A stretch of DNA of 38,828 bases, from positions 1-38,828 of the forward strand of contig JAPPOJ010000262.1 in assembly GCA_028817975.1 (NCBI GenBank). Reading direction: 5' to 3'. The notes under the pieces are model-generated. The model worked only from the letters and a program-made list of their open reading frames with translations. It had not been told where the DNA came from and did not search any database. Numbering within the stretch: the stretch's first letter is position 1; each line of letters opens with the position of its first letter. A program made the translations under genes and the position numbers. Below are positions 9,901-18,636 of the stretch, one piece after another. The DNA is from Zetaproteobacteria bacterium. GTDB lineage: Bacteria > Bdellovibrionota_B > Oligoflexia > Oligoflexales > Bog-1112.

Positions 9901-10123
9901 TTGCCAGCAAACGTGTCCTGCGGATGCTATTGAGTTTGGCAACGTCAAGGACCCGACAAGTCGTATTTCGAGTTTGCGGACACATTACCGTGCGTATACC
10001 ATGTTGAATGGAGATCCAGATCACCATCATTATGGTTTAAAGACGCTTCCTAGTGTAAACTACTTGGCGGAAGTGACGCTTAAAGAAGCCCCTGGTAAAA
10101 AGGAGACTGGCAGTGGGCACTAG
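6938..10123 (+). CDS. actB: Alternative complex III ActB (molybdopterin oxidoreductase-like/iron-sulfur protein)
   Basis: ORF given as 6923..10123; TTG at 6938 has a better SD (GGAG at 6927-6930). Twin-Arg segment 'LDRRDVLRLFGASAVASSAGC'; ferredoxin Cys clusters 'CTGCGACMIAC', 'CQHCNHAPCEAVCP', 'CVGTRYCANACPY', 'CSLCVGRI...CQQTCPADAI'. Confidence 0.93.
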   Translation: MSKQEVDELAKLAEKPEVFAPSGSFEAPVRDVKPGEYYAYAEERLPGITEVEGSVEADLPVSPQEKLATQGFSLDRRDVLRLFGASAVASSAGCIQRPEEHIVSYIRKPRDQVPGVATHYASTCDGCASSCGIVVKTKGGRPVKIEGHDEHPVSQGALCGVGQAGLQALYHPERLKGPRVRVGERLDETTWDDVFERIAKTLGSKAKIGILTGAPSGHALEFYKEVLSNMGQGEDQLYTWEPNGLFTSIAKAHEFAFGELDLPRVELSSAQLVVGISSDFLDVGTAPVFHGKGFSRGHAYALGKRGRFVAFESNYTLTGAKADERHVINPGAEVLVTLLLVRSLMEEPGSRGSVAQRKQIADILELQKSVLDEAYAKVGIEKTVFDELAHSLLQMPSVILAGGSSVFDHNATQLQLAAIFANILIGSYGATLMFEDGWMPCPVVPGDLKRLLSNAEDLDALIVVDTNPIFSAPPSWEVRKVLERIPFVVSIQNFPNEMDDVAEFVLPNNHYLESWGDAQPVAGFWSMRQPVVRSTTNSRQAEDILLWVLAYMEKSLPYKDYRAYLRKRWQKIYDMSGTKVSYDHFLQAVTRRGFVGRLQTRTVAELSNVRDHFRGLPEPLTELSLISPLDSRLHDGRYAHLPVLQEAGDPITTITWDTWAGFNPHTMEARGIRQGQVVKVKSSVGEIEVTAFAVPGVHKNLVVVPRGNGHQDHRSTISYKNGVNPLPLFLRAEDRYSGQPVTSNQKIEVVVTEKRYRLAALQKTSDIGERSDIIKKHSLATLKRNFNKKRDLDHVPDLFPKLEEGEYKWGMSIDLDRCTGCGACMIACSVENNVPQVGREQILLGRTMHWIRLDRYFHGDLNNPKATFQPVMCQHCNHAPCEAVCPVYATTHDEEGMNAMTYNRCVGTRYCANACPYKVRRFNWWTHKWGEMGKRQMDRNPRAVNPDVTVRTRGVMEKCSLCVGRIRDAKHVAKAEGRKVKDRDVRTACQQTCPADAIEFGNVKDPTSRISSLRTHYRAYTMLNGDPDHHHYGLKTLPSVNYLAEVTLKEAPGKKETGSGH

Positions 10124-10213
10124 TAGAGCTTTATCTCCAGCGTAGAATAGTAGTTAGGTTTCTTGGTATCTATTTGGCAGGGCAGCTACAGAGAAATAGT
10201 TTGGGGTGCTTTC

Positions 10214-11563
10214 ATGAGTGACGCGGTTGATTGGGATAAGTCGGTTTCGGACGTAAATAACGGTGTGCTGGCGGCCACTGGAAAGCCTCACCCTACATTT
10301 TATGTTGCTTTAGGGCTTTCACTAGTGTGTTTAGTGATTGGTATTGTCGCTTGGGCTTTGCAGATCACTTATGGTACAGGTATGGCTGGCTTGAATAGCC
10401 CTGTGTATTGGGGAGTGTATATCACCGACTTTGTTTTTTGGGTCGGGATCGGACATGCTGGTACGCTTATCTCAGCGATTCTGTTTTTGTTTCGAGCCAA
10501 GTGGCGCAACAGTATTAATCGCTCTGCAGAAGCGATGACTGTTTTTGCGGTTATCACGGCTGGCCTCTTCCCTTTGATTCATGTTGGGAGGGTATGGTTG
10601 GCAGCGTATTGGATGGTACCTCTCCCCAATACGAATAACCTTTGGGTGAATTTTCGTTCGCCATTGATGTGGGATGTCTTCGCGATTTCGACCTACCTGA
10701 CGGTTTCTTTAACGTTTTGGTATATGGGCCTTGTTCCTGATTTGGCTTCGATGCGGGATCGTACGCGCGGGTATAAGCGTTTAATATACGGCTTTCTTTC
10801 CTTTGGATGGACCGGCACACTGCGCCAGTGGCACCATTACGAAGCCGGTTATGGGTTTTTAGCAGCCCTCGCCACACCTCTGGTCCTTAGTGTACACTCC
10901 ATCGTTTCTTGGGATTTTGCGATGTCTGTGCAACCTGGTTGGCATACGACGATTTTCCCACCTTATTTCGTCGCAGGTGCGATCTTGTCGGGCTGCGCCA
11001 TGGTTTATACTTTGGTACTTCCCTTCCGTAAAATGTTTAATTTGGAAGGCTTCATTCGCCATGAGCACTTGGAGGCTTTGATTAAACTGACTTTGCTGAC
11101 GTCGACAATCGTTGCTTATGCTTATGGGATTGAGTTTTTCATTGCCTGGTACTCTGGAAACCCTTACGAGTGGATTATCTTTCAGAAACGGGCATACGGA
11201 CCATATGCTTTTTACTTCTGGGTCATGACGTTTTGTAACTGCGTCTTTCCGCTTGCCTTCTGGTCGAAAAAGGTGCGTAACAATACGACGGCCTGCTTTA
11301 TCATTTGTGTCTTGGTGAATGTGGGGATGTGGTTCGAAAGGTACAACATTATTATTTCTAGTTTGGTGGAGGATTTCATCCCTGGGTCTTGGGGGCATTA
11401 TGAGCCTTCTCTAACAGAAATAGCCATCACCATTGGTAGCTTTGGCTGGTTCTTTACCTGGTTATTGATCTTCTGCCGATTCTTTCCGTTTGTATCTATG
11501 TCGGAGTTGAAGCTCATTATGCCTAAACCAATGCGGCCTAAAGACAAGTCGTTAGCAGCATGA
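10214..11563 (+). CDS. actC: Alternative complex III NrfD-like quinone-interacting membrane subunit ActC
   Basis: Polytopic membrane protein in act order; ATG at 10214 (MSDAVDWDKSVSD) more plausible than the ORF-track start 10163. Confidence 0.93.
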   Translation: MSDAVDWDKSVSDVNNGVLAATGKPHPTFYVALGLSLVCLVIGIVAWALQITYGTGMAGLNSPVYWGVYITDFVFWVGIGHAGTLISAILFLFRAKWRNSINRSAEAMTVFAVITAGLFPLIHVGRVWLAAYWMVPLPNTNNLWVNFRSPLMWDVFAISTYLTVSLTFWYMGLVPDLASMRDRTRGYKRLIYGFLSFGWTGTLRQWHHYEAGYGFLAALATPLVLSVHSIVSWDFAMSVQPGWHTTIFPPYFVAGAILSGCAMVYTLVLPFRKMFNLEGFIRHEHLEALIKLTLLTSTIVAYAYGIEFFIAWYSGNPYEWIIFQKRAYGPYAFYFWVMTFCNCVFPLAFWSKKVRNNTTACFIICVLVNVGMWFERYNIIISSLVEDFIPGSWGHYEPSLTEIAITIGSFGWFFTWLLIFCRFFPFVSMSELKLIMPKPMRPKDKSLAA

Positions 11564-11583
11564 TCTACTGAGAGGAGTAGGAA

Positions 11584-12114
11584 ATGGCCCGGGAAAAGGT
11601 ACCTGGAATTGTGGCTATCTTTAGCTATTTGGATGATATCTGCAAGACGGTGGAGACAATTGATAAGCGCCGCGATTTTGATGGTCATGAAGTGTATAGT
11701 CATACCTCTTACCATGAGTTGATCCACCTGGCTGAGGATAAATATGGTTCTAGTGAAGTCAAATGGTTTACCCTAGTGGGGGCCTTGACAGGAGTTTGCT
11801 CAGGCTTTGCGATGTGCCTGTGGATGGATTACGATTGGCCTATTGTCGTCGGCGGAAAAACAGCTGGGATTTATTCACTGCCAGCATATGTGGTCTTTGG
11901 CTTCGAGTTGATGATTTTGCTAGGGGCTTTAGCCACGATTCTTGGCATGTTTGTCATGGGACGTTTTCCCAACCCCAAAGATACTGTTTTGGACCCCAGA
12001 CTTTCGGATGATAAGTTTGCGGTTTACTTACCGGGGGTGAGTCCTGACAGCGAGCAGGCAAAGCTCTTAAAGGATTTGGGTGCGGAAGAAGTGTACTCGA
12101 CAACAGGTCGGTAG
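11584..12114 (+). CDS. actD: Alternative complex III subunit ActD (DUF3341)
   Basis: 176 aa with two hydrophobic helices; sequence pattern and position between actC and actE. Confidence 0.92.
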   Translation: MAREKVPGIVAIFSYLDDICKTVETIDKRRDFDGHEVYSHTSYHELIHLAEDKYGSSEVKWFTLVGALTGVCSGFAMCLWMDYDWPIVVGGKTAGIYSLPAYVVFGFELMILLGALATILGMFVMGRFPNPKDTVLDPRLSDDKFAVYLPGVSPDSEQAKLLKDLGAEEVYSTTGR

Positions 12115-12170
12115 GAGAATTAGGTGATACGACGCTTTGAAAGTGGACTGAAAAAATTAGGGGCAAAGTC

Positions 12171-12713
12171 ATGATCTTGGAACGGATGCGTTGTGGTGCT
12201 GCTGTCAGCTTACTTTCAGTGCTTGTCGTTGTGGGCTGCAAGAATAATGCAACAGAGACGAAGTGGCAGTATATGCCCGATATGGCCGATGCGCCTGCAG
12301 TGAAATCCCAGCTAAATTACTTACTGCCTCCAGAGCATTCTGTAGCGTATCAGGGAGTGCTGTATCCTCCAGATGAAGAGTTGGAAATGTGGGAGAAAAG
12401 GTTTCATAATCCTTATGTGGGGCACCCTAAGGAAGATATTTATCGTGCGGAAGGAGCAAAGCTATTTGCTTTTAACTGTGTGCCTTGTCATGGTGCAGAT
12501 GGCAAGGGCGAGGGGACGGTCACCGATGAGTTTCCAAAGCCACCTAGTATTGTGAATGAACTCAACTTGCAACGTCCGGACGGCTTTTTCTTTCATAAGA
12601 TCACTGTTGGAGGTCCACTCATGCCGAGTCGCGCGGAAGATACGTACCCTCACGAGCGTTGGAAGATTATTTTGCATTTGCGTCGTTTGCAGGAAAAATA
12701 TGCGAGCGAATAA
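12171..12713 (+). CDS. actE: Alternative complex III monoheme cytochrome c lipoprotein ActE
   Basis: 180 aa; lipobox-like 'VLVVVGC'; single CxxCH 'CVPCHGADGKGEG'. Confidence 0.92.
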   Translation: MILERMRCGAAVSLLSVLVVVGCKNNATETKWQYMPDMADAPAVKSQLNYLLPPEHSVAYQGVLYPPDEELEMWEKRFHNPYVGHPKEDIYRAEGAKLFAFNCVPCHGADGKGEGTVTDEFPKPPSIVNELNLQRPDGFFFHKITVGGPLMPSRAEDTYPHERWKIILHLRRLQEKYASE

Positions 12714-12767
12714 GCCAGGAATGGACCCTGATAAGCAGATTTATATCACCAGCCAGAGGTTTAGTTT

Positions 12768-14018
12768 ATGAAGTATGAAGAGCTTTTTGCAAATCGGCAA
12801 AGGTTACTTTTAACTCAGGCACCTACCACAAAGGCTATCTTTATTGCGATGGTAGCTGTGGGGGTTGTCGGTTTTCTTTTTGGTGTTTTATCGCCAGGGT
12901 CGGGAAAAAGAGCTTGGGCCAGTTTGTTGCTCAATGCAATGTTTTTTTACTCCTTGGCTTTGGGTGGTGTCGCTTTTGGCAATATGCAAGATGTTGTGGG
13001 TGCTTTATGGGGAAGGCCGATTAAAAGGATTCATGAGTCCTTTGGCTGCTTCTTGCCATGGATGAGCTTAGTTCTGGCGGCTTTTATTTTGGCGGTTCGC
13101 TTTGATCTTGCGGATGCTGGTAAGGTCTACTCTTGGGTTGCAGACCCTCATATTTTAGACCATTTTCACGGAAAAGATGTGTGGTTGCAGGTAGACTTTA
13201 TGCTGGTTCGTGACTTGCTTTGTTTAGCGGTTACTTATGGCTTGGTACGTTGGCACCTGGGGATGACACACACGCGTGATCAGCTATTTATGGAGGGTAA
13301 ACAAGAGCAGGCTCAGAAGTATGGGGAAGAAGTCCGGCAGAAATTGAGGCATTGGTCAGCCCCAGTGATGGTCGTATACTCTCTGTGTTTTTCTGTTATT
13401 TGTTTTGATTTAACCATGTCACTTGCACCAACCTGGTTTTCCACACTATGGGCGGGTTGGAGCTTTGCGATTATGATGCATATTTTAATGGCATCGACGC
13501 TTTTATTTCTCTTTTTCTTTAAAAACCGTGACATGGGTCAGTATATTAAGCGTCAGCAATTTCATGACATTGGTAAGTTGCTATTTGGTTTTACGGTATT
13601 TTTTGCGTATCTGACCTATGCACACGTCCTGACATATTGGTACGGGAACGTACCTGAGGAGACGTCCTATTTCCACTTGCGCCTTGAGCAGCCTTGGAAG
13701 ACGATGATTATGTTTTCTCCGTTGTGGTGGTTCTTTGTACCTTTCATTTCTTTAATTTGGAAGTCCAGCAAGTGGACGACCTGGGTTGCGATTCCGGTGA
13801 GCGTGGTGGTGCTATGTGCACAATGGTTCAACTATGTTCTTGTGGTCATCCCAGAGGTTGTTCCTGGTACGGAGTGGAATGGCCCGTGGGTCGAATTACC
13901 TATCTTTGTGGGCTGTCTCGGAGGCTTTTTGTGGAGTTTGAGTAGCATTTGGGGTAAAGTTCCTTTGCTAAGTGTGGCAGACCCTTTACTGTTGCAATAC
14001 TATGATGAGGCGCACTAG
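12768..14018 (+). CDS. actF: Alternative complex III membrane subunit ActF
   Basis: 416 aa polytopic protein, last gene of act operon; characteristic 'FFKNRDMGQYIKRQQFHDIGKLLFGFTVFFAYLTYAHVLTYWYGNVPEET'. Confidence 0.93.
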   Translation: MKYEELFANRQRLLLTQAPTTKAIFIAMVAVGVVGFLFGVLSPGSGKRAWASLLLNAMFFYSLALGGVAFGNMQDVVGALWGRPIKRIHESFGCFLPWMSLVLAAFILAVRFDLADAGKVYSWVADPHILDHFHGKDVWLQVDFMLVRDLLCLAVTYGLVRWHLGMTHTRDQLFMEGKQEQAQKYGEEVRQKLRHWSAPVMVVYSLCFSVICFDLTMSLAPTWFSTLWAGWSFAIMMHILMASTLLFLFFFKNRDMGQYIKRQQFHDIGKLLFGFTVFFAYLTYAHVLTYWYGNVPEETSYFHLRLEQPWKTMIMFSPLWWFFVPFISLIWKSSKWTTWVAIPVSVVVLCAQWFNYVLVVIPEVVPGTEWNGPWVELPIFVGCLGGFLWSLSSIWGKVPLLSVADPLLLQYYDEAH

Positions 14019-14046
14019 CCTCTTGGCTTGGGTGAACCTCTGTAGT

Positions 14047-15303
14047 TTAAGAATTTTCGGCGGTGTCCTTGTATTCTGCTCGTGCACTTTTGACTTTCTC
14101 CACTAAAGAGGTGTCTGGAGTGTTGCCTTCGCTTTTGATGTCACGTGCTACCCTTGCAAGTGCTGCGTACGCCTTTTCAAACTTGGGTTCGGAGATGTAA
14201 CTTTCGCAGAGCAATTCGAAGCTTTTGGGTAAATCCCCTTTGCGCTTCCAAGCTAGGCCAAGGTTGTAGACAAGTAGGTGTGTTTTGGCTTTGTCGGCTA
14301 AGAGTGAAATGGCATTTTCATAAGTTTGAATGGCTTCATCAAAGCTTGCTGTAGCTGCTTTTGCGATAGCAATATTATTAAAATGTGAGGCGAGTACGTC
14401 TCCATTTTGGGTTTGTGCTAGAAACTCTGCTGCAAGAGAAAGGTTGCCCTCCTTAAAGGCTAACTTACCTTGTTCTTCTTTTGCTTGTTCATTGTCCTCG
14501 TCAAGCTCTTCGACACGTTTAAAAACGTCCTTAGCCTTGTCGTGCTCATCTGCTTCTACGTATGCAGAACCTAGGGATACGAGAGAGGTGAGGTTTTGTG
14601 GTGAGTTTTCCACCATCTTTTCCAAAAGAGCAATAGCCTCTTCGTGTGCTCCTTTCATAGAACATAGTCGTGCTTTAAGCCGTAGAATATTGGTGTCGTC
14701 AGGTTTTTCTTCAATGAGTATGGCAATCGTGTGTTCAGCTTTTTCCAGGTTTTTAATTCCTAACCATATTTCAGCTAGATGTACCTGTGCCCTGAAGCGA
14801 ACAGGGCTGTTTTTTTTCGTTAAAGGTCCATCAAACCATTTAAGAGCCTCATTAAACTTACCTTCGGTCACTAACTGTTCAATTTTGCGTATTTTCTTTT
14901 CTTCGGCGGTGATGCTTTCTTCTCTGCGGATCAGTTCTTGGAGCTGGTTAAAAGCTTTTTCTTTATCAAAAGGCATGCCGAGAATGTCGTCAAAACCCAG
15001 CTCTTGGGTGAGACGAATATCTTCTTCGGACATACGTTTGGAAAAAATAAGACATGGAAGATGCGGTTTTTTGAGACGCAATTTTTGAATAATGATGGTT
15101 CCTGGAGTTGTTTCCATCTCCCATGCGCAGATGATTAGGTGGGGGTTTTCTGCTTTGGCGAGCGAGTCTGCATGTGCTCCTGTGGTGGCTGTATTTACTT
15201 GAATCGCTTTGCCAAGGTCTTGGATCAGCATCTCCCAGAAAAGTAGATTGCTTTCAACTTCATCGACAATCAGGATTTTGGATATTTTGGCCATATGAAT
15301 CAC
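14047..15303 (-). CDS. Degenerate receiver (pseudo-receiver) domain protein with TPR repeats
   Basis: 418 aa; 'KILIVDEVESNLLFWEML' and 'LIICAWEMETTPG' align to a receiver; remainder is repeated TPR-like helices ('NLTSLVSLGSAYVEADEHDKAKDVFKRVEELDEDN'). Confidence 0.85.
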   Translation of the reverse strand: MIHMAKISKILIVDEVESNLLFWEMLIQDLGKAIQVNTATTGAHADSLAKAENPHLIICAWEMETTPGTIIIQKLRLKKPHLPCLIFSKRMSEEDIRLTQELGFDDILGMPFDKEKAFNQLQELIRREESITAEEKKIRKIEQLVTEGKFNEALKWFDGPLTKKNSPVRFRAQVHLAEIWLGIKNLEKAEHTIAILIEEKPDDTNILRLKARLCSMKGAHEEAIALLEKMVENSPQNLTSLVSLGSAYVEADEHDKAKDVFKRVEELDEDNEQAKEEQGKLAFKEGNLSLAAEFLAQTQNGDVLASHFNNIAIAKAATASFDEAIQTYENAISLLADKAKTHLLVYNLGLAWKRKGDLPKSFELLCESYISEPKFEKAYAALARVARDIKSEGNTPDTSLVEKVKSARAEYKDTAENS

Positions 15304-15374
15304 TCCGCAGCTTAACTATGTTAGATTTTCTGAAAGTAGTTTTGATTTTTTCCACTTATCATTTTAATGCGTAT

Positions 15375-15388
15375 GAGATGGGCATCTC
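15375..15388. promoter_or_regulatory. Inverted repeat GAGATG-GG-CATCTC upstream of pckG
   Basis: 6+2+6 perfect dyad in the intergenic region. Confidence 0.3.
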
Positions 15389-15537
15389 TTATTATGGGTT
15401 GAATAGCTTGACTGCTTGGACCGTCACAGAATATCTTGAAAGTATCCTACGATGGTGAATCTTTCACTGGACTCGAAGAATAATGGGGGAGTCTTCCTTA
15501 ATAAAAATGCTCATATTGTTGCGCTGAAGGGAGTTTT

Positions 15538-17292
15538 ATGAACGTGAATGTGGATCATCATGAGTTAGTAAAATGGGTTCAAGAAGTCGAAAAGCTCACA
15601 CAGCCGGAAAAAGTGGTTTGGTGTAATGGGAGTGAAGAGGAGTATCAGACCTTTACCCAGCAGATGCTGCAGTCGGGAGACTTCCTTGCTTTGAACCAGC
15701 AGACTCATCCAGGATGCTACTTACATCGTTCTAGCCCTGATGATGTTGCTCGTACGGAACACCTCACCTTTGTCTGTACTCACGAACGAGAAGATGCAGG
15801 GCCTAACAATAATTGGATGTCTCCTGAAGATGGGCACAATAAAGTCGACGCCTTGTTTGCTGGGTGTATGCGCGGCCGTACGATGTACGTTGTGCCTTAT
15901 TGCATGGGACCTTTGGATTCTCCATTTTCCCGTTGTGGAGTAGAAATTACTGATAGTTTGTATGTTGTCGTGAACATGAAGATTATGACGAGGATGGGAG
16001 AGGTAGCCCTTAAAAAAATCTTACAAGAGAAGGCTTTTGTACGTGGTTTGCATTCTACGGGTGACCTTAAGATTGAGAATCGCCTTATTATGCACTTTCC
16101 AGAAGAGCTGATGATTAAGAGTATTGGCTCGGGATATGGGGGGAACGCTTTACTCGGTAAGAAGTGTCACGCCTTACGTATTGGCAGCTATCAAGCGCGG
16201 TCGGAAGGTTGGCTTGCGGAGCATATGCTCATTCTTGGTTTGGAAAGCCCTGAGGGAGAAAAGACATATATTGCAGCGGCTTTCCCATCCCAGTGTGGCA
16301 AAACCAACTTGGCGATGCTTATTCCTCCCGAATCCTATCAAGGCTGGAAAATATGGACTGTTGGAGATGATATTGCATGGATACACCCTGGTGAGGACGG
16401 ACGTTTGTATGCGATTAATCCTGAAGCAGGTTTCTTTGGAGTTGCTCCGGGAACTTCTGAAAAGACCAATCCGAATGCGATGGCTATGTTGAATCGCGAT
16501 GCTATTTTCACGAATGTTGGGGTTACAGAAGACCAGCAGCCGTGGTGGGAAGGCTTGAAGTCGGGAGACCCTGTTTTAAACTGGAGAGGAGAGTCTCTCT
16601 CGGAAGCCCCAGGGCAGCCCGTAGCTCACCCCAACAGTCGTTTTACAGTTTCGGCTAAGCAGTGTCCTAGCTACACTGAGGAGATGGAGAGCCCTCATGG
16701 CGTGCCCCTCTCGGCGATTATTTTTGGTGGTCGCCGGCCTTCTCTTATTCCTCTCGTCTTTGAGGCCAAGTCATGGGCTCACGGAGTATGGGTGGGTGCG
16801 AGCGTAGGGTCGGAAACCACAGCTGCGGCCACAGGGCAGGTCGGGGTGTTGCGTCGAGATCCCATGGCTATGAAGCCGTTCTGTGGATATAATTTCGCCG
16901 ATTATTGGGGGCACTGGCTCGAATTTGCAGATAAGCCTTCACAGTTACCCAAAATTTTTCACGTAAACTGGTTTCGGCAGACAGATGCAGGCGAGTTTAT
17001 TTGGCCTGGGTTTGGGGAAAATATTCGCGTTTTGGAGTGGATTGTTGCACGCTGCCGTGGAAAAGTTGAGGCAAAATCAACTCCGATTGGTTATGTCCCT
17101 CATATTGAAGATATTTCGCGGGTTGGGCTCAAGCTGAGTCAAGCGTCTTTGGAAGGCTTGTTAACAGTGGATCGCGCCGGATGGCAAAAGGAACTCGAGT
17201 CGACCTGTCGTTATATGCAGACGTATGGAGATCGTCTGCCTTCTGTGTTCTCCGAGATTCAAGAGGAAATTCTTGCGGATTTAAAAGCCTAA
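15538..17292 (+). CDS. pckG: Phosphoenolpyruvate carboxykinase (GTP)
   Basis: 584 aa; 'AAFPSQCGKTNLAML' active-site P-loop, 'PWWEGL', 'FGGRRPSLIPLVFEAKSWAHGVWVGASVGSETTAA'; SD AAGGGAG. Confidence 0.97.
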   Translation: MNVNVDHHELVKWVQEVEKLTQPEKVVWCNGSEEEYQTFTQQMLQSGDFLALNQQTHPGCYLHRSSPDDVARTEHLTFVCTHEREDAGPNNNWMSPEDGHNKVDALFAGCMRGRTMYVVPYCMGPLDSPFSRCGVEITDSLYVVVNMKIMTRMGEVALKKILQEKAFVRGLHSTGDLKIENRLIMHFPEELMIKSIGSGYGGNALLGKKCHALRIGSYQARSEGWLAEHMLILGLESPEGEKTYIAAAFPSQCGKTNLAMLIPPESYQGWKIWTVGDDIAWIHPGEDGRLYAINPEAGFFGVAPGTSEKTNPNAMAMLNRDAIFTNVGVTEDQQPWWEGLKSGDPVLNWRGESLSEAPGQPVAHPNSRFTVSAKQCPSYTEEMESPHGVPLSAIIFGGRRPSLIPLVFEAKSWAHGVWVGASVGSETTAAATGQVGVLRRDPMAMKPFCGYNFADYWGHWLEFADKPSQLPKIFHVNWFRQTDAGEFIWPGFGENIRVLEWIVARCRGKVEAKSTPIGYVPHIEDISRVGLKLSQASLEGLLTVDRAGWQKELESTCRYMQTYGDRLPSVFSEIQEEILADLKA

Positions 17293-17379
17293 CCTTGTTG
17301 GCTCCAAAGGAAATTTATATCGATTGAACGAGTGGCCAAGTGTGTCGTGGGCATGCTGCGCTCCACTTTTAAATAAATG

Positions 17380-17407
17380 TTGACTTTTTTCAAAACATTG
17401 CTATCCT
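17380..17407 (+). promoter_or_regulatory. Candidate sigma70-type promoter for brnQ
   Basis: TTGACT (17380-17385), 16-nt spacer, TATCCT (17402-17407); about 40 nt before the TTG start. Confidence 0.4.
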
Positions 17408-17448
17408 TGCCTCACCTTTTGGAATAACCGTTTTAGGAGTGCCGTAGT

Positions 17449-18636
17449 TTGAGTGGAAGTCCACAGACTGCAGTGTGGAAAAATATTGGCAAGTATACGA
17501 CTTTTGGCATGGCCTTATTTGCAATGTTTTTTGGCTCTGGAAATATTGTCTTTCCCATCTTCGTGGGCGTAAATGCTGGGAGTCAATTTTGGGCTGCTTA
17601 TGCGGGGCTTGTATTGACCGCAGTCTGCTTGCCCTTATTTGGTCTTGTCAGCTTATCTTTGTATGATGGCAAACTCAAAGCCTTCTTTGGTCGGGTAGGG
17701 GCTTTGCCTAGTTGGTTTCTGATTGCAGTGATTTTCTTATTAGCTGGCCCTATAGGGGTCATGCCAAGGTGCATTCTCATTTCCTTTGGCTCCTTGCAAC
17801 GAGTGTTTCCTGGCTTAGAGCTTTTTTGGTTTGCGTTGGGGAGCGTGGTGGTGATTTATGTCCTTTGTTTGCGTCCCTCGCGCGTTATTGAAGTTGTGGG
17901 GCGTGTTTTGACACCTGTCTTGCTCATGACCTTATTGATGATGGTTTTTTCTTCCTTTTGGGGGGAAGTGCAGCCGGTGCAGGTCATCCCTTCCAAGTCG
18001 TGGTTAGACGCAGTGGGGTTTGGTTTTGCACAAGGTTACAATACGATGGACCTTTTTGGAGCCTTTGTCTTTGCTGATATTGCGATGTCGGGAGCTAGGC
18101 AGATTTTTCCTACAGCTACTGCAAATATGCAGGTTTTAATTCGTACCTATATGCGTGCGAGTATACTTGGTTTGGGCTTATTGGCTCTTGTCTATCTTGG
18201 AGTAGGCATGGTCGGTGTTCGTTATGCACATTTGTTGACAGAAGAACGTTTGGATCAGCTGCTTAGTTTAACCGCTTTATATACTATGGGGCGTTATGGG
18301 GAAGTTTTGGTCTCTGTGTTGGTGGGCTTAGCTTGTCTAACTACCGTGATTTCTTTGACGGTGTCTTTCTCTCGCTTTGTCTGTGAAGAAGTTTTAGCTG
18401 CCAAGCTTGGTTACCCTTGGGTTCTTTTGGGGGCATTGTGTGTGACGTTTGTAGCATGCCAATTTGACTTTGCCCCGGTTCAGAGGTTTATTTCTCAAGT
18501 CCTTGAGCTACTTATGCCTGCTTTAATTGTGATTACGGTCTGTAATTTTTTGCATAAGCGCTTCCATTTTTCTATGGTAAAAACGCCTTTTTGGCTGACT
18601 TTATTCCTAACTTTGCTCTGCAAAGGTTATTTATAG
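17449..18636 (+). CDS. brnQ: Branched-chain amino acid transport protein, BrnQ family
   Basis: 395 aa; 'TFGMALFAMFFGSGNIVFPIFVGVNAG', polytopic; TTG start with AGGAG SD. Confidence 0.92.
   Translation: MSGSPQTAVWKNIGKYTTFGMALFAMFFGSGNIVFPIFVGVNAGSQFWAAYAGLVLTAVCLPLFGLVSLSLYDGKLKAFFGRVGALPSWFLIAVIFLLAGPIGVMPRCILISFGSLQRVFPGLELFWFALGSVVVIYVLCLRPSRVIEVVGRVLTPVLLMTLLMMVFSSFWGEVQPVQVIPSKSWLDAVGFGFAQGYNTMDLFGAFVFADIAMSGARQIFPTATANMQVLIRTYMRASILGLGLLALVYLGVGMVGVRYAHLLTEERLDQLLSLTALYTMGRYGEVLVSVLVGLACLTTVISLTVSFSRFVCEEVLAAKLGYPWVLLGALCVTFVACQFDFAPVQRFISQVLELLMPALIVITVCNFLHKRFHFSMVKTPFWLTLFLTLLCKGYL

Noticed and set aside
10859-11398. 179 aa minus-strand ORF inside actC
   Set aside because: Antisense to a strongly supported CDS with no domain signal.
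14330-15088. 252 aa plus-strand ORF
   Set aside because: Fully antisense to the receiver/TPR gene; Ser/Arg-rich low-complexity translation typical of a shadow ORF.
15408-15436. Possible pckG promoter TTGACT with AT-rich -10
   Set aside because: The -10 candidates (aatatc/atatct) match consensus poorly; not reported as a feature.
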